Source: Alphaproteobacteria bacterium
GTDB lineage: Bacteria; Pseudomonadota; Alphaproteobacteria; Rhodobacterales; Rhodobacteraceae
Assembly (NCBI GenBank): GCA_030427145.1
Contig: JAUHWT010000007.1
Coordinates: 1-64,000, forward strand
DNA length: 64,000 nucleotides
Direction: 5' to 3'
The position numbers and the translations under genes were made by a program. Positions 26,196-38,083 of the stretch are shown piece after piece. The first letter of the stretch is position 1; every line of letters starts with the position of its first letter. Under the pieces are notes generated by a model that worked only from the letters and a program-made list of their open reading frames with translations, ran no database searches and was not told the origin of the DNA.

Positions 26196-26687
26196 ATGGC
26201 ATTCACGATCCAAAAAGGCCTGCGGTATTTCTTCCTCGCCGACTTTTTCGGCGGGTTCAAAATGGGCATGAAGTATTTCTTCAAGCCCAAACCGACCCTG
26301 AACTACCCGCACGAAAAAGGCCCGCTCAGCCCGCGTTTCCGTGGTGAGCACGCGCTTCGCCGGTATCCCAATGGCGAGGAACGCTGCATTGCCTGCAAGC
26401 TGTGCGAGGCGATATGCCCGGCACAGGCCATCACCATCGATGCCGAACCGCGTGAGGATGGCTCCCGTCGAACCACCCGCTACGACATCGACATGACGAA
26501 ATGCATCTATTGCGGTTTCTGTCAGGAAGCCTGCCCGGTGGATGCGATCGTTGAGGGCCCGAACTTTGAGTTTGCCACCGAAAGCCGCGAGGAGCTGTTC
26601 TATAACAAGGAAAAGCTGCTCGATAACGGCGACCGCTGGGAAACGGAAATCGCGCGCAACCTGGAACTGGATGCTCCGTACCGATGA
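26196..26687 (+). CDS. nuoI: NADH-quinone oxidoreductase subunit I
   Basis: A 163-residue subunit with two [4Fe-4S] clusters (N6a and N6b). The two CxxCxxCxxxCP motifs are [15 protein letters not shown] and [15 protein letters not shown]. The N-terminal amphipathic segment ([22 protein letters not shown]) anchors it to the membrane arm. It lies four bases after nuoH. Confidence 0.97.
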   Translation: MAFTIQKGLRYFFLADFFGGFKMGMKYFFKPKPTLNYPHEKGPLSPRFRGEHALRRYPNGEERCIACKLCEAICPAQAITIDAEPREDGSRRTTRYDIDMTKCIYCGFCQEACPVDAIVEGPNFEFATESREELFYNKEKLLDNGDRWETEIARNLELDAPYR

Positions 26688-26700
26688 AAGGTAAATGACA

Positions 26701-27315
26701 ATGGGTTTTGCGACCTTCGCATTTTACATGTTCTCGACCGTGGCGGTGATATCCGGGTTCCTCGTGATCTTCGCCCGCAACCCGGTGCATTCCGTGCTCT
26801 GGCTCATACTGGCGTTTTTCTCCGCCGCAGGGCTTTTCGTTCTGCTCGGCGCTGAATTCGTCGCGATGCTCATGCTGATCGTCTATGTCGGTGCGGTCGC
26901 GGTGCTGTTCCTCTTCGTAGTGATGATGCTCGACGTGGATTTTGCAGAGCTGAAAGCAGGTATGGCGAAATACCTTCCGGTAGGTCTGCTGATTGGCCTC
27001 GTTCTGCTAATCCAGCTTGGGTTCGCCTTCGGCGCGTGGGAGGTCACCGACGAGATGCTCTCCATGCGCCAGGCTGTGACACCGGCGCCGGAGGTCACGG
27101 AGAACACGGCGGCTCTCGGTATGCTCATCTACACGCGCTACGTGTTTCTCTTCCAGGTGGCGGGGCTCATCCTGCTCGTTGCAATGATTGGCGCCATCGT
27201 TTTGACACTGCGCCATCGTGAGGGCGTCAAACGACAGAGCGTGGTGTCACAGATGTACCGCGATCCGAAGGAAGCCGTAGAGCTTCTTGATATCAAACCG
27301 GGGCAGGGCGCATGA
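26701..27315 (+). CDS. nuoJ: NADH-quinone oxidoreductase subunit J
   Basis: A 204-residue membrane subunit with five predicted helices; [32 protein letters not shown] and [22 protein letters not shown] are typical of the family and include the pi-bulge helix region. ATG at 26701 is favoured by an AAGG nine bases upstream; ATG at 26695 is an alternative. The stop overlaps nuoK by ATGA. Confidence 0.95.
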   Translation: MGFATFAFYMFSTVAVISGFLVIFARNPVHSVLWLILAFFSAAGLFVLLGAEFVAMLMLIVYVGAVAVLFLFVVMMLDVDFAELKAGMAKYLPVGLLIGLVLLIQLGFAFGAWEVTDEMLSMRQAVTPAPEVTENTAALGMLIYTRYVFLFQVAGLILLVAMIGAIVLTLRHREGVKRQSVVSQMYRDPKEAVELLDIKPGQGA

Positions 27316-27617
27316 TTGAACTCAGTCACTTTCTAACCGTTGCTGCCATTCTGTTCGTCACGGGCATTTTCGGCATCTTCCTGAACCGGAAGAACGTCAT
27401 CATCATCCTGATGTCGATCGAACTGATGCTGCTCGCAGTCAACATCAACATGGTCGCATTTTCCGCTCATCTCGGTGACCTGGTCGGACAGGTCTTCACG
27501 CTCTTCATTCTGACCGTTGCCGCCGCTGAGGCAGCCATCGGCCTCGCCATCCTCGTCTGCTTCTTCCGCAATACCGGAACGATTGCGGTTGAGGACATCA
27601 ACGTGATGAAGGGGTAA
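27312..27617 (+). CDS. nuoK: NADH-quinone oxidoreductase subunit K
   Basis: A 101-residue membrane subunit with three helices. The conserved acidic residue in [14 protein letters not shown], and the second in [19 protein letters not shown], belong to the proton path. The start overlaps the nuoJ stop (ATGA). A six-base gap separates it from nuoL. Confidence 0.97.
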   Translation: MIELSHFLTVAAILFVTGIFGIFLNRKNVIIILMSIELMLLAVNINMVAFSAHLGDLVGQVFTLFILTVAAAEAAIGLAILVCFFRNTGTIAVEDINVMKG

Positions 27618-27623
27618 GGGAAC

Positions 27624-29588
27624 ATGACCACACTTATTCTCCTCGCCCCGCTGTTCGGCGCACTGATCTGCGGCTTCGGCTGGAAGTTCATCGGTGAGAA
27701 AGCCGCCATCTGGACCGCAACGGGTATCCTGATTGCCATCGCTCTCCTGTCCTGGGTGGTTTTCCTGACCTTCCACGGCGATGCGGAAAGCCATCCGCTG
27801 TTCCGCTGGATCGTTTCCGGTTCGATGAGCGCCGACTGGGGCGTACGCATCGACCGGATGTCAGTGATCATGCTCGTCGTGGTCAACTCCGTGTCGGCCC
27901 TCGTGCATGTCTACAGCCTTGGCTACATGGATCACGACGTCAATTTTAAGGAGGGCGAGAGCTACAAGCCGCGGTTTTTCGCGTACCTGTCCTTCTTTAC
28001 CTTCGCCATGCTTGCGCTGGTCACGGCCGACAACCTCCTTCAACTGTTCTTCGGCTGGGAAGGCGTGGGTGTCGCCTCCTACCTGCTGATCGGTTTCTAC
28101 TACCGTAAACAGAGCGCCGGTGCCGCTGCGATGAAAGCTTTCATCGTAAACCGCGTTGGCGATTTCGGCTTCCTGATGGGGATCTTCGCGATCTATTTCC
28201 TCGTCGACTCCATCCATTTCGACGACATCTTCGCCGCCGCTCCAACGCTTGCGGAAACCCAGATCACCTTCCTCTGGCGCGAGTGGAATGCGGCTGAGGT
28301 TGCCTCGTTCCTGCTCTTCATCGGAGCGATGGGTAAGTCGGCGCAGCTTCTGCTCCACACCTGGCTGCCGGACGCGATGGAGGGCCCAACGCCCGTGTCC
28401 GCCCTGATCCACGCCGCGACCATGGTGACGGCAGGCGTCTTCCTTGTCTGCCGCATGTCCCCGGTCCTGGAATGGGCTCCGGCCACGCTGACGTTCATCA
28501 CCTTCATGGGGGCGGCGACCGCGTTCTTCGCGGCGACTGTGGGTCTCGTCCAGAACGACATCAAACGGGTCATTGCCTATTCCACCTGTTCGCAGCTCGG
28601 TTACATGTTCGTTGCAGCAGGTGTCGGTGCCTATCCGGCGGCCATGTATCACCTGTTCACACACGCCTTCTTTAAGGCGCTGTTGTTCCTCTGCGCCGGG
28701 TCCGTGATCCACGCGATGCATCATGAACAGGACATGCGAAACTACGGCGGCCTGAGGAACAAAATCCCCTACACCTTCTGGGCCATGGTCATTGGCACGC
28801 TCGCCATCACCGGTGTCGGCATTCCGCTGACCCATATCGGTTTTGCAGGTTTCCTGTCCAAGGACGCAATCATCGAGAGCGCCTGGGCCGGTCACAACTC
28901 CGCTGCCGGCTTCGCGTTCTGGGCACTTGTGATCGCGGCACTGATGACAAGTTTCTACAGCTGGCGTCTGATTTTCATGACCTTCTTCGGAAAACCGCGT
29001 GGCGATGCGCACACCCATGATCACGCGCATGAAAGCCCCAACAACATGCTCATCCCGCTTGCCATTCTCTCGGCAGGGGCGATCCTTTCAGGGATGATCT
29101 GGTACGGGGGCTTCTTTGGTCACCATTACGAGGAGTGGTTCGGTAACGCGCTGTTCTTCGGCCCCGAAAACCACACCATTCACGATGCCCATGAGGCCCC
29201 GGTCTGGGTGAAGGTCTCGCCCTTCATCGCCATGGCAATCGGTCTGGCTGTTGCCTACTGGTTCTACATTGCCAGCCCGTCCATGCCGCGGAAACTGGCC
29301 GAGGCACAGCCGATCCTCTACCGGTTCCTGCTCAACAAATGGTACTTCGACGAAATCTACGACGCTGTTTTCGTCCGTCCCGCCAAATGGCTCGGAACCT
29401 TCCTGTGGAAGAAGGGCGACGGCAACACCATCGATGGCGCGATCAACGGCATCGCCATGGGCGTGGTTCCGTTCTTCACCCGCCAGGTCGGCCGGGCGCA
29501 GTCCGGGTACCTGTTCCACTACGCCCTCGCCATGGTCGTGGGACTGATATTCCTGTCCCTATGGCTCAGCATTCGGAGCGCAGGTTAA
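27624..29588 (+). CDS. nuoL: NADH-quinone oxidoreductase subunit L
   Basis: A 654-residue antiporter-like proton-pumping subunit. Segments such as [22 protein letters not shown] (conserved Glu), [38 protein letters not shown] (Lys and His) and the discontinuous helices are visible. The long lateral helix and final helix make up the C-terminal 150 residues. A His/Asp-rich loop ([13 protein letters not shown], near residue 463) lies before the last helices. Confidence 0.97.
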   Translation: MTTLILLAPLFGALICGFGWKFIGEKAAIWTATGILIAIALLSWVVFLTFHGDAESHPLFRWIVSGSMSADWGVRIDRMSVIMLVVVNSVSALVHVYSLGYMDHDVNFKEGESYKPRFFAYLSFFTFAMLALVTADNLLQLFFGWEGVGVASYLLIGFYYRKQSAGAAAMKAFIVNRVGDFGFLMGIFAIYFLVDSIHFDDIFAAAPTLAETQITFLWREWNAAEVASFLLFIGAMGKSAQLLLHTWLPDAMEGPTPVSALIHAATMVTAGVFLVCRMSPVLEWAPATLTFITFMGAATAFFAATVGLVQNDIKRVIAYSTCSQLGYMFVAAGVGAYPAAMYHLFTHAFFKALLFLCAGSVIHAMHHEQDMRNYGGLRNKIPYTFWAMVIGTLAITGVGIPLTHIGFAGFLSKDAIIESAWAGHNSAAGFAFWALVIAALMTSFYSWRLIFMTFFGKPRGDAHTHDHAHESPNNMLIPLAILSAGAILSGMIWYGGFFGHHYEEWFGNALFFGPENHTIHDAHEAPVWVKVSPFIAMAIGLAVAYWFYIASPSMPRKLAEAQPILYRFLLNKWYFDEIYDAVFVRPAKWLGTFLWKKGDGNTIDGAINGIAMGVVPFFTRQVGRAQSGYLFHYALAMVVGLIFLSLWLSIRSAG

Positions 29589-29589
29589 G

Positions 29590-31125
29590 ATGAATTCCCT
29601 TCTCTCACTCGTCACCTTCCTGCCGCTCATCGGTGCGGTCGTCCTGATGGTGTTCCTTCGGGGCGACGACGAGATGGCCCGACGCAACGCCCGCATGCTG
29701 GCGCTGTTCACCACCTCCGCCACCTTCATTCTGTCACTCTTCATCCTGAGCGGATTTGATCCCTCCGACACCGGGTTCCAGTTCGTTGAGGAAAGCGAAT
29801 GGCTGGGTGGTCTGACCTACAGAATGGGCGTCGACGGCATTTCGGTACTCTTCGTGATGCTCACCACGTTCCTGATGCCCATCGTAATTGGAGCGTCCTG
29901 GGGCGTTACCGAACGGGTCAAGGAATACATGGTCGCGTTCCTGCTGCTCGAAACCCTTATGATCGGGGTGTTCTGCGCGCTCGACCTGTTCCTGTTCTAC
30001 GTCTTCTTCGAGGCCGGACTGATCCCGATGTTCCTCATCATCGGCATCTGGGGCGGGGACAACCGGGTCTATGCCTCCTTCAAGTTCTTCCTCTATACCT
30101 TCCTTGGCTCGGTCCTGATGCTCGTGGCGATGATCGCCATGTACTACCAGGCCGGCACAACGGATATCGAGGTGCTGCTGACCCATGAGTTCAGCTCCGA
30201 ACCCCTGAACTTCCTCAGCCTGACCATTGTAGGTGGCGCACAGACGCTGATGTTCCTGGCGTTCTTTGCGAGCTTCGCCGTGAAAATGCCGATGTGGCCG
30301 GTTCACACCTGGCTGCCCGACGCTCACGTGCAGGCACCAACCGCCGGGTCCGTGGTCCTGGCCGCGATCCTGCTGAAAATGGGTGGTTACGGGTTCCTGC
30401 GTTTCAGCCTGCCGATGTTCCCCATCGGCTCCGAAGTGATGCAGAACTTCGTTTTCACCCTTTCGGTCATCGCGATCATCTACACCTCCCTGGTCGCGAT
30501 CGTGCAGGAAGACATGAAGAAGCTGATCGCCTACACATCCGTCGCCCATATGGGCTTTGTGACCATGGGCATCTTCGCCATTAATCAGCAGGGTCTCGAC
30601 GGTGCGATCTTCCAGATGATCAGCCACGGCTTCATCTCCGGCGCACTCTTCCTCTCGGTCGGCGTGATCTACGACCGGATGCACACGCGTGAGATTGCCG
30701 CCTATGGTGGCCTTGTCATCCGTATGCCCGCCTATGCCCTTGTCTTCATGCTCTTCACCATGGGTAACGTGGGCCTGCCTGGTACATCTGGTTTCGTCGG
30801 TGAGTTTCTGACCCTCGCCGGAGTATTCCAGGTGAATACCTGGGTGGCGTTCTTTGCGGCCACCGGTGTGATCCTGTCGGCCGGCTATGCCCTGTGGCTC
30901 TACCGCCGTGTGGTTTTTGGCGACCTGATCAAGGAAAGCCTGAAAACCATCCGGGATCTGAGCCGCCGCGAAAAACTTCTCTTCGCACCGCTGGTGGTTA
31001 TGACGATCCTCCTCGGCGTCTATCCGGCGCTGGTACTTGATATTGTCGGGCCTTCGGTGAGCGCACTCGTTGACCACACCCAAACGGCGATCGCGGCGGG
31101 AACCACGACGCTCGCACAGCACTGA
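29590..31125 (+). CDS. nuoM: NADH-quinone oxidoreductase subunit M
   Basis: A 511-residue antiporter-like subunit. Characteristic segments are [21 protein letters not shown] (conserved Glu), [44 protein letters not shown] in outline, and [16 protein letters not shown]. Fourteen helices are expected. It starts two bases after the nuoL stop. Confidence 0.97.
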   Translation: MNSLLSLVTFLPLIGAVVLMVFLRGDDEMARRNARMLALFTTSATFILSLFILSGFDPSDTGFQFVEESEWLGGLTYRMGVDGISVLFVMLTTFLMPIVIGASWGVTERVKEYMVAFLLLETLMIGVFCALDLFLFYVFFEAGLIPMFLIIGIWGGDNRVYASFKFFLYTFLGSVLMLVAMIAMYYQAGTTDIEVLLTHEFSSEPLNFLSLTIVGGAQTLMFLAFFASFAVKMPMWPVHTWLPDAHVQAPTAGSVVLAAILLKMGGYGFLRFSLPMFPIGSEVMQNFVFTLSVIAIIYTSLVAIVQEDMKKLIAYTSVAHMGFVTMGIFAINQQGLDGAIFQMISHGFISGALFLSVGVIYDRMHTREIAAYGGLVIRMPAYALVFMLFTMGNVGLPGTSGFVGEFLTLAGVFQVNTWVAFFAATGVILSAGYALWLYRRVVFGDLIKESLKTIRDLSRREKLLFAPLVVMTILLGVYPALVLDIVGPSVSALVDHTQTAIAAGTTTLAQH

Positions 31126-31141
31126 ATCCGGGAATACCGCA

Positions 31142-32578
31142 ATGCTTGGACAAGACCTGTCAATAATCGCTCCCGAACTTCTCCTGGTGCTTTATGCGGC
31201 CGCCGCACTTATGGCCGGCGCCTACAGCCCACGCGACATCAGCCGTCAGGTGCTGTGGGCCTCCTGCGGCCTGCTGGTCGTCGTCGGCCTCTGGGTCGGT
31301 TTCCAGTCCGGCGAAGCGCAATACGCGTTCCACGGCTCTTTTGTCAGCGACGGCTTCGCGCGCTTCTCGAAAGTCCTGATCCTGTTCGGCTCCGCCGCCA
31401 CGCTTGCCCTGAGCGTTGAGTTTCTGGAGCGGAACAATCTTCTGAAATACGAATACCCGATCCTGATCGTCCTGTCGGTTGTCGGGATGATGATCATGGT
31501 CTCCGCGTCCGACCTGATCGTGCTCTACCTCGGCCTCGAACTGCAGTCGCTGGCCCTTTATGTGGTTGCGTCCTTCCGCCGGGACAGCCTCAAATCCACC
31601 GAGGCCGGCCTGAAGTATTTCGTCCTGGGCGCTCTGTCCTCCGGTCTGCTCCTCTATGGTGCGAGCCTGACCTACGGCTTCTCCGGTACCACGGACTTTG
31701 CAGGCATCTCCGCAGTCATCGGTGATGACCAACTGTCACTTGGCCTGATTTTCGGTCTGGTCTTCCTCGCCGCCGGTATGGCCTTCAAGGTCTCCGCCGC
31801 TCCGTTCCACATGTGGACCCCCGACGTTTACGAGGGCTCGCCCACGCCCGTCACCGCGTTCTTCGCAACAGCTCCAAAGGTCGCGGCGGCTGCAATGCTC
31901 GCACGGGTGATGTTCGACATCTTTGGCGGTGTCGTTTCCGACTGGCAGCAGATCCTCGCACTGCTCGCGGTCGCCTCGATGTTTGTGGGCGCGGTCGCAG
32001 CTATCGGTCAGACCAACATCAAGCGCCTGATGGCCTACTCCTCCATCGGCCATATGGGTTTTGCCCTGACCGGCCTTGCTGCCGGTACGGAGGAGGGCGC
32101 CCGCTCGCTGCTGATCTACCTGGCGATTTACGTCACGACCAATATCGGCGTCTTCGCCTTTATCCTGAACATGGAGCGTGACGGCAAACCGGTGACCGAC
32201 ATCTCGTCGCTTGGTCAGTACAGCTCGGTCCACCCGGCACGGGCCGCTGCGCTTGCGGCGTTGATGTTCAGCCTCGCCGGTGTGCCGCCACTCGTCGGCT
32301 TCTTCGGCAAGTTCTTCGTCCTTCAGGCCGCCGTAAATGCCGGTCTCGTCTGGCTCGCGGTACTCGCGGTGATTGCCAGTGTTATCAGCGCGTTCTATTA
32401 CCTGCGCATCGTGCGGCTGATGTATTTCGGCACGGCGGTCGAGCCTCTCGACGGCAAGATGCCTATGGTACACGGAGCCCTTCTGGCGGTCTCGTCGCTG
32501 GCCATGGTGATCGGTGTCTTCAACCTCTTCGGTATTGACGACGTCGCCGCACTCGCTGCCGCTACTCTTGTCCAATAG
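31142..32578 (+). CDS. nuoN: NADH-quinone oxidoreductase subunit N
   Basis: A 478-residue antiporter-like subunit and the last nuo gene. Visible motifs are [18 protein letters not shown] (conserved Glu), [33 protein letters not shown] and [18 protein letters not shown]. The start at 31142 ([19 protein letters not shown]) is chosen over an upstream frame that would overlap nuoM. Biotin ligase follows after three bases, so the transcript probably continues. Confidence 0.97.
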   Translation: MLGQDLSIIAPELLLVLYAAAALMAGAYSPRDISRQVLWASCGLLVVVGLWVGFQSGEAQYAFHGSFVSDGFARFSKVLILFGSAATLALSVEFLERNNLLKYEYPILIVLSVVGMMIMVSASDLIVLYLGLELQSLALYVVASFRRDSLKSTEAGLKYFVLGALSSGLLLYGASLTYGFSGTTDFAGISAVIGDDQLSLGLIFGLVFLAAGMAFKVSAAPFHMWTPDVYEGSPTPVTAFFATAPKVAAAAMLARVMFDIFGGVVSDWQQILALLAVASMFVGAVAAIGQTNIKRLMAYSSIGHMGFALTGLAAGTEEGARSLLIYLAIYVTTNIGVFAFILNMERDGKPVTDISSLGQYSSVHPARAAALAALMFSLAGVPPLVGFFGKFFVLQAAVNAGLVWLAVLAVIASVISAFYYLRIVRLMYFGTAVEPLDGKMPMVHGALLAVSSLAMVIGVFNLFGIDDVAALAAATLVQ

Positions 32579-32581
32579 TTC

Positions 32582-33382
32582 ATGAGCCCCTGTCCCTCCC
32601 GGATCAGGGTAGAGGTCCACGACGAACTCGACAGCACCAGTCTGGAATGTGCCCGCCGCGCGCGGGCCGGGGAGACCGGACCGCTTTGGATCATGGCAAA
32701 GACCCAAACAGCCGCCCGCGGCAGACGCGGGCGCGCCTGGGTTGCCCCCGAGGGCAATTTCGCCGCTTCCCTTATTCGTCCCGTGGTCGGAGGACCGGAG
32801 GCCGCCGCACAAAGGTCCTTTGTGGCGGCACTCGCGCTTTACGACGCTTTCCATCTCCTGACTGGTCATCCTGAACGTTTCTCCCTGAAATGGCCGAATG
32901 ACGTGCTGCTTGATGGCCGGAAACTCGCGGGTATTCTGTTGGAGTTACAGGGCGGGCAGGCCGGAACACCCCAGGTTCTGATCCTCGGCATTGGCGTTAA
33001 TCTCGCCGCCGCACCTGATCCGTCAGGCCTCGAAACACACGCTCTACCGCCCACCTGTCTTGCTGAGGTGGATGGCATGACCCATCCGCCAGAAGCGCTG
33101 TTGGACCTTCTGGGTCGTGCGGTCGAGGCATGGGAGTACCGCCTCGTGGCGGAGGGGTTCGAGCCGCTGCGCAAAACCTGGCTCGAACGCGCCTCCGGAC
33201 TCGGCAAGCCGGTTGTGGCGCGCATGACCAACCGAGAGGTGAGGGGCATATTTTCCGGCATCGACGGGCGGGGATTTATCGTGGTCGAAACAGATGACGG
33301 ACCGGTCAGCCTTCCAGCCGCGGAACTGGATTTTGAGGCGGACAGCCGGGAAATGGAGGGGTTGGATGCTGCTGGCAATTGA
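32582..33382 (+). CDS. birA: Biotin--[acetyl-CoA-carboxylase] ligase
   Basis: A 266-residue enzyme that activates biotin with ATP and attaches it to carboxylase carrier protein. Motifs are the N-terminal [10 protein letters not shown], the biotinyl-AMP loop [15 protein letters not shown] and [20 protein letters not shown]. There is no N-terminal helix-turn-helix, so it is not a repressor like the E. coli protein. It follows nuoN by three bases and overlaps coaX. Confidence 0.93.
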   Translation: MSPCPSRIRVEVHDELDSTSLECARRARAGETGPLWIMAKTQTAARGRRGRAWVAPEGNFAASLIRPVVGGPEAAAQRSFVAALALYDAFHLLTGHPERFSLKWPNDVLLDGRKLAGILLELQGGQAGTPQVLILGIGVNLAAAPDPSGLETHALPPTCLAEVDGMTHPPEALLDLLGRAVEAWEYRLVAEGFEPLRKTWLERASGLGKPVVARMTNREVRGIFSGIDGRGFIVVETDDGPVSLPAAELDFEADSREMEGLDAAGN

Positions 33383-34139
33383 TGTTGGAAACACCAATAC
33401 CGTATTCGCGCTTCACGACGGTGAGAGATCCATCGCCGAATGGCGGTGCAGCACCTCCGGCCAGAGAACCGCCGACGAGTACTTCGTGTGGCTGCAAAAA
33501 CTGATGGAGTTCACTGACCTGCAACCCCGGATCACCGACGTGGTAATATCTTCCGTGGTGCCGCAGGTGGTTTTCAACCTGCGCGTTCTCTCGGACAGGT
33601 ACTTTAACACCCGGCCACTCGTCGTCGGCAAACCGGAAGTCAAACTGGGCGTGCCGGTCCGGGTGGATCCGACAACCCATGTAGGCGCCGACCGCCTCGT
33701 CAACACGGTGGGCGCCCATGACCGTTACGGCGGAAATCTGATCATCGTGGATTTCGGGACAGCCACCACGTTCGATGTTGTGGCGGAGGACGGCGCCTAT
33801 GTCGGTGGTGTGATCTCGCCAGGCGTCAATCTGTCCCTGCGGGCATTGCATGACGCCGCCGCCGCACTACCTCATATTGATGTGACACGGCCGGAAAATG
33901 TGATCGGCACGAATACCGTGGCCTGTATGCAGTCCGGCGTGTACTGGGGTTATATTGGCCTGATTGAGGGCATCTGTAACCGTATCCGCGCGGAACGTGG
34001 CGTGCCGATGAAGGTTATAGGTACCGGAGGGCTCTCGACCCTCTTCGCCCAAGGCACTGACATTCTCGAGACCGTGGACACCGATCTGACGATCCACGGG
34101 CTCGTTCTCATAAATCGAATAAATACGGACAAGAACTGA
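33366..34139 (+). CDS. coaX: Type III pantothenate kinase
   Basis: A 257-residue enzyme that phosphorylates pantothenate, the first step of coenzyme A synthesis. It belongs to the ASKHA fold: [18 protein letters not shown] (phosphate loop), [26 protein letters not shown] and [15 protein letters not shown]. The start at 33366 gives the canonical N-terminus, with GAGGGG just upstream, and overlaps the birA end by 17 bases. RNase J follows after four bases. Confidence 0.94.
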   Translation: MLLAIDVGNTNTVFALHDGERSIAEWRCSTSGQRTADEYFVWLQKLMEFTDLQPRITDVVISSVVPQVVFNLRVLSDRYFNTRPLVVGKPEVKLGVPVRVDPTTHVGADRLVNTVGAHDRYGGNLIIVDFGTATTFDVVAEDGAYVGGVISPGVNLSLRALHDAAAALPHIDVTRPENVIGTNTVACMQSGVYWGYIGLIEGICNRIRAERGVPMKVIGTGGLSTLFAQGTDILETVDTDLTIHGLVLINRINTDKN

Positions 34140-34143
34140 ACAC

Positions 34144-35823
34144 ATGGCAAAGAACAAAAATGCCAGACTGATTTACGCGCCGCTCGGCGGTGCCGGGGAA
34201 ATCGGCATGAACATGTACCTTTACGGCTACGGGCCGGAAGGGAAGGAGCGCTTTATCCTGGTGGATGTGGGCGTGACCTTCGGCAACATGGAAAGCTCCC
34301 CTGGCGTCGACCTGATCATGGCCGACATATCCTGGATACAGGCACGGGCCGACAGGCTCGATGCGATATTCATCACCCACGGACATGAGGACCATGTCGG
34401 TGCGCTCGGCCTCCTGTGGCCGCGCCTGCACGTGCCGGTATATGCACGACGTTTCACCACCGCTCTCGCGCAGGGCAAAATGGAGCGCGCGGGCCTCGAC
34501 ACGACCAAGGTCATCGAAACGGATCCCTGGCCCAAAAAGGTCAAGGTCGGACCCTTCGAGGTGGGCTTCGTCCCCGTCTCCCATTCCATCCCGGAATCCT
34601 CGAGTCTCGTGATCGACACACCGGCGGGCCGCATCCTGCACACCGGGGATTTCAAGGTGGACCCGACACCGGTGGTCGGTGAGCCGTTCGATCCGGACCT
34701 CTTCGGCGAAATCGGTCGCGAGGGCGTCAAGGTCCTCGTCTGCGATTCCACCAACGTCTTCTCGACCCATCCGGGCCGGTCCGAGGCAACCCTGGAAAAG
34801 CCCATATCGGAACTCATCTCCAATGCCTCCGGCATGGTGGTGGCGACGACATTCGCCTCAAACGTCGCGCGGCTGAAGACGCTTGCCCTTGCGGGCAAGG
34901 CAGCGGGTCGGGAGATCGTCGTTCTTGGCCGGGCCATGAACCACATGCTGTCCACCGCACGGGCCACGGAGGTCCTCGACGGCTTCCCGCCAACCGTGGA
35001 CGCAACCGACGCCCAGGACATCCCGCGCCGCAACCTCATGCTTCTGGCTACGGGCAGCCAGGGCGAAAGGCGCGCCGCGAGCGCCCAACTCTCGGAAGGC
35101 AAATACCTCGGGTTCGAGCTCAAAAAGGACGACACCTTCCTGTTCTCGTCCAAGACCATTCCGGGCAATGAGGTCAGTGTCGCGCGCATCCTGAACCGGC
35201 TGAGCGAGAAGGGCGTCAACATCATCGACGACAGCGCCGAGATCTACCATGTCTCCGGCCACCCCAACCGCCCGGACCTCGCCCGCATGCATGAGTTGAT
35301 CAATGCCGACATCCTGATCCCAATGCATGGTGAGCACCGGCATCTGTCCACCCATGCCGCGCTCGGTGAGGAAAAGGGCATGAAATCGGTCATCGCGCCC
35401 AACGGCACGGTGGTGGACCTCACCGGTGATACGCCGGAGATCGTCGACAACATCGAAACCGGACGTCTCTACCTTGACGGCACCGAACTGATCGGTGCCA
35501 TGGACGGTGTCATCCTGGAGCGCATCCGCATCGCGCTGCGCGGTCATGTCTCGGTCAGTGTGATTATCGACGAGAAGGGCAGGCCACTTGGCGATGCCTG
35601 GGTCGAGCTTCAGGGCCTGCCGGAAATGACTGCCATGCCCAACGGACTGGCGGGCGAGATCGAGGATGAACTCGGAGACGTCATGAACCGGGCCGACCGC
35701 AAGGTTTTGAATGATGACGACGCGCTTGAGGATCTCATCCGGCGCACCTGCACCAGAACCTGCAACAATGCCATGGGCAAAAAGCCGATTTGCAGCATTA
35801 TGATCAGCCGCCTGGCCGATTAA
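34144..35823 (+). CDS. rnj: Ribonuclease J
   Basis: A 559-residue metallo-beta-lactamase/beta-CASP nuclease with endo- and 5'-3' exonuclease activity on RNA. The zinc motif THGHEDHVGAL is at residues 78-88. A further His motif is in SHSIPESSSLVI, with LHTGDFKVD, and the beta-CASP part has GSQGERRAA and SGHPNRPDLARMHELI. The C-terminal domain completes the family length. The birA-coaX-rnj order is typical of alphaproteobacteria. Confidence 0.93.
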   Translation: MAKNKNARLIYAPLGGAGEIGMNMYLYGYGPEGKERFILVDVGVTFGNMESSPGVDLIMADISWIQARADRLDAIFITHGHEDHVGALGLLWPRLHVPVYARRFTTALAQGKMERAGLDTTKVIETDPWPKKVKVGPFEVGFVPVSHSIPESSSLVIDTPAGRILHTGDFKVDPTPVVGEPFDPDLFGEIGREGVKVLVCDSTNVFSTHPGRSEATLEKPISELISNASGMVVATTFASNVARLKTLALAGKAAGREIVVLGRAMNHMLSTARATEVLDGFPPTVDATDAQDIPRRNLMLLATGSQGERRAASAQLSEGKYLGFELKKDDTFLFSSKTIPGNEVSVARILNRLSEKGVNIIDDSAEIYHVSGHPNRPDLARMHELINADILIPMHGEHRHLSTHAALGEEKGMKSVIAPNGTVVDLTGDTPEIVDNIETGRLYLDGTELIGAMDGVILERIRIALRGHVSVSVIIDEKGRPLGDAWVELQGLPEMTAMPNGLAGEIEDELGDVMNRADRKVLNDDDALEDLIRRTCTRTCNNAMGKKPICSIMISRLAD

Positions 35824-35830
35824 AGCTTTT

Positions 35831-35859
35831 CGGTAAAACCGGAGGCTCAGGCCTCCGGT
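35831..35859 (-). terminator. Terminator of the RhlE-like gene
   Basis: ACCGGAGGC (35838-35846) and GCCTCCGGT (35851-35859) form a 9-bp stem with a four-base loop. Read leftward it is followed by TTTTA. The stop codon of the helicase gene lies inside the loop and stem, and rnj ends just to the left, so it separates convergent genes. Confidence 0.7.
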
Positions 35860-37676
35860 GACACTTCCTGCGACGACGAGCCCGGCTCCGAGCCGGTATC
35901 ATTTGACGGGGCAGGGCTGTCCGACTTCTTCTCTTCGTCAGCACCCGTATTCGCTGGACCGGAGTCACCCGAAACTGGTGTCTCAGCGCCGTCCCCTGTG
36001 TCCTCGTCCTTGGCCGACTTTTTGCTGCGGCTCGACGTTTTGCGCGGCTTTCGCGGTTTACGCTTCGGCTTTTCCGTTTCCGTCGACGAGGTATCGGATG
36101 CCTGTGCTTCCGAATCCGTCGCCGCATCGGTCCCGGAAGTCTCTGCGGGCTTTACGGCAGCCTCATCCTGGCTGTCTGTGGCCGGCGTAGCCTCCTGCTC
36201 CTGGGACGGCTCGTCCGTGGCTGGCGCATCACTTTTCTCAAAGCGGATTTCGCGCAGCAAAAACGCGGGTACGTGATCGCCCATTCCGACAACTACCGGG
36301 CCGTTGCCCCCATTGCCGTTGTTGCGGCGTCCGCCATTATTGCGTCCACCGCGACGCGACGAGCCTTCACGGCGGCTTTCCTGATTGCTGCCGGAGGATT
36401 TCGCTGCCTCGTCCTGCGAGGCCGCCTCGGTTTCCTCACCGGATTTCCGCCGTGACGAACCACGCCGACCACGTCCACTCTGGGTTTCTTCCTGATCCGA
36501 CCCGGCGCTCGATTTGCGCGCCGAACGGTCAACCGGGCTTGGAATGACCGGAATACTCGCGCCAACGAGTTGCTCAATCTTTTCCAGGTGCTTTTCCTCA
36601 AACGGCAGGCACAGCGTCACCGCCTTGCCATCACGTCCCGCACGACCCGTGCGGCCGATCCGGTGGACATAGTCCTCGGAGTGGATCGGAACGTCATAGT
36701 TGAAGACGTGGCTCACACTCGGGATATCGAGACCGCGGGCAGCCACATCCGATGCGATCAGAAGCTTCAGTTCGCCATCGCGGAACCGGCCGAGGATCTG
36801 CATGCGCAGCTTCTGTTCAAGATCACCATGCAGCGCCGCCGCGTCAAATCCGTGTTTCTTCAGGGATTTCGCAACAATATCCACGTCCCGCTTGCGGTTA
36901 CAGAACACGATGCCATTGGTGAGCGCGTCGCCCTCAGCCTGGATCAATACCCGCAAAACCGCGCGCTTCTCTGAATCCGCCCGGTCCTTGCGCGAGGGTT
37001 TGTGCTTGCAGACCGCCTGGGTGATCGTCTCGGACGTAGTCGCCTGGCGTGCCACCTCAACCCGCTTCGGATTGTGGAGGAATTCCTCGGTGATCCGCGT
37101 AATCTCCGGCGCCATTGTGGCCGAGAAAAACAGTGTCTGCCGTGTAAACGGCACGAGTTTGAAAATCCGCTCGATGTCCGGAATGAAACCCATGTCCAGC
37201 ATCCGGTCGGCCTCATCGACCACCATGATCTGAACACCGGTCAGCATCAGCTTGCCGCGCTCAAAATGGTCGAGAAGGCGGCCCGGCGTCGCGATCAGCA
37301 CGTCCACACCCCGGTCGATCAGCTTGTCCTGATCCTTGAAGCTGACCCCACCGATCAGCAGCGCCATCGTGAGTTTTAGATGCGCCGAATACTTCTCGAA
37401 CTGCTCCCCAACCTGTGCGGCCAGCTCGCGGGTCGGTGCAAGAACGAGGCTCCGTGGCATGCGCGCACGGGCGCGGCCCTTGGAGAGATGCGTGAGCATG
37501 GGAAGCACGAACGAGGCCGTCTTGCCTGTACCGGTCTGGGCAATGCCCAGCACATCCTCGCCTGCGAGTGCATGCGGAATGGCCTGCTGCTGAATCGGAG
37601 TGGGCTGATCGTAACCTGATTCAGTAACCGCCTGAAGGACCCGCGTATCGAGCGAGAGATCGGAAAAACTTGTCAT
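35847..37676 (-). CDS. DEAD-box RNA helicase, RhlE-like
   Basis: A 609-residue RNA helicase. Motifs include the Q motif YDQPTPIQQQAIP, Walker A AQTGTGKT (about 46-53), VDEADRMLDMGF, SATMAPEI, SDVAARGLDIPSV and HRIGRTGRAG. The core ends near residue 390. About 220 residues of low-complexity tail follow: Arg/Gly/Asn-rich segments, then an Ala/Glu/Ser-rich part with a basic patch (KPKRKPRKPRK). Such tails usually add RNA binding. The start at 37676 (MTSFSDLSL) has CAGG upstream; 12 extra codons are open. Confidence 0.9.
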   Translation of the reverse strand: MTSFSDLSLDTRVLQAVTESGYDQPTPIQQQAIPHALAGEDVLGIAQTGTGKTASFVLPMLTHLSKGRARARMPRSLVLAPTRELAAQVGEQFEKYSAHLKLTMALLIGGVSFKDQDKLIDRGVDVLIATPGRLLDHFERGKLMLTGVQIMVVDEADRMLDMGFIPDIERIFKLVPFTRQTLFFSATMAPEITRITEEFLHNPKRVEVARQATTSETITQAVCKHKPSRKDRADSEKRAVLRVLIQAEGDALTNGIVFCNRKRDVDIVAKSLKKHGFDAAALHGDLEQKLRMQILGRFRDGELKLLIASDVAARGLDIPSVSHVFNYDVPIHSEDYVHRIGRTGRAGRDGKAVTLCLPFEEKHLEKIEQLVGASIPVIPSPVDRSARKSSAGSDQEETQSGRGRRGSSRRKSGEETEAASQDEAAKSSGSNQESRREGSSRRGGRNNGGRRNNGNGGNGPVVVGMGDHVPAFLLREIRFEKSDAPATDEPSQEQEATPATDSQDEAAVKPAETSGTDAATDSEAQASDTSSTETEKPKRKPRKPRKTSSRSKKSAKDEDTGDGAETPVSGDSGPANTGADEEKKSDSPAPSNDTGSEPGSSSQEVSPEA

Positions 37677-38083
37677 ATGGCCTGCAAGGTTGTTGCGGTT
37701 GTTTGGCCGCATTTGTCCTCGCGGCCCGAGCTCCCGTATTGGAACTCTGCTATGTGCAGCCGCCTATAGACCAATATGGACAACAGGTCAAATTCGATAC
37801 ACCACTGCGGTAAATGGTGACGCTGCACTGCAACTGTCAGATGTATCTTCGGAACGACATTCCCCGTAATGCGGGAACAGGCCAAAAAAAGGGATGAATT
37901 CCCTGGGCCAACGATGTTTTTGGGAAAACCAGGATCGATTTGGTGATTTTCGGAATGAAATTCGTTTGCTATGAAAACCGTGATGATGGTTTTCCGTTGC
38001 GCTGCGTGGCAGCGTTCCGCCGGGGCCTTTCCCGTGGCGGTCGACCGGTGTAAGGGGGCCGAAATATCCTGGAGACGCAAGAC
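37677..38083. other. Intergenic region between divergent helicase and ferredoxin reductase genes
   Basis: About 400 bases without a recognisable gene. It must hold promoters for both genes. A small dyad AGGGATGAATTCCCT lies near 37890. No clear sigma70 hexamers or known regulator sites were identified. Confidence 0.5.

Noticed and set aside
27861-31122. Long minus-strand frames (389 and 462 codons) opposite nuoL and nuoM
   Set aside because: Translations are His/Asp/Glu-rich shadows of membrane-helix codons and lie opposite well-conserved subunits.
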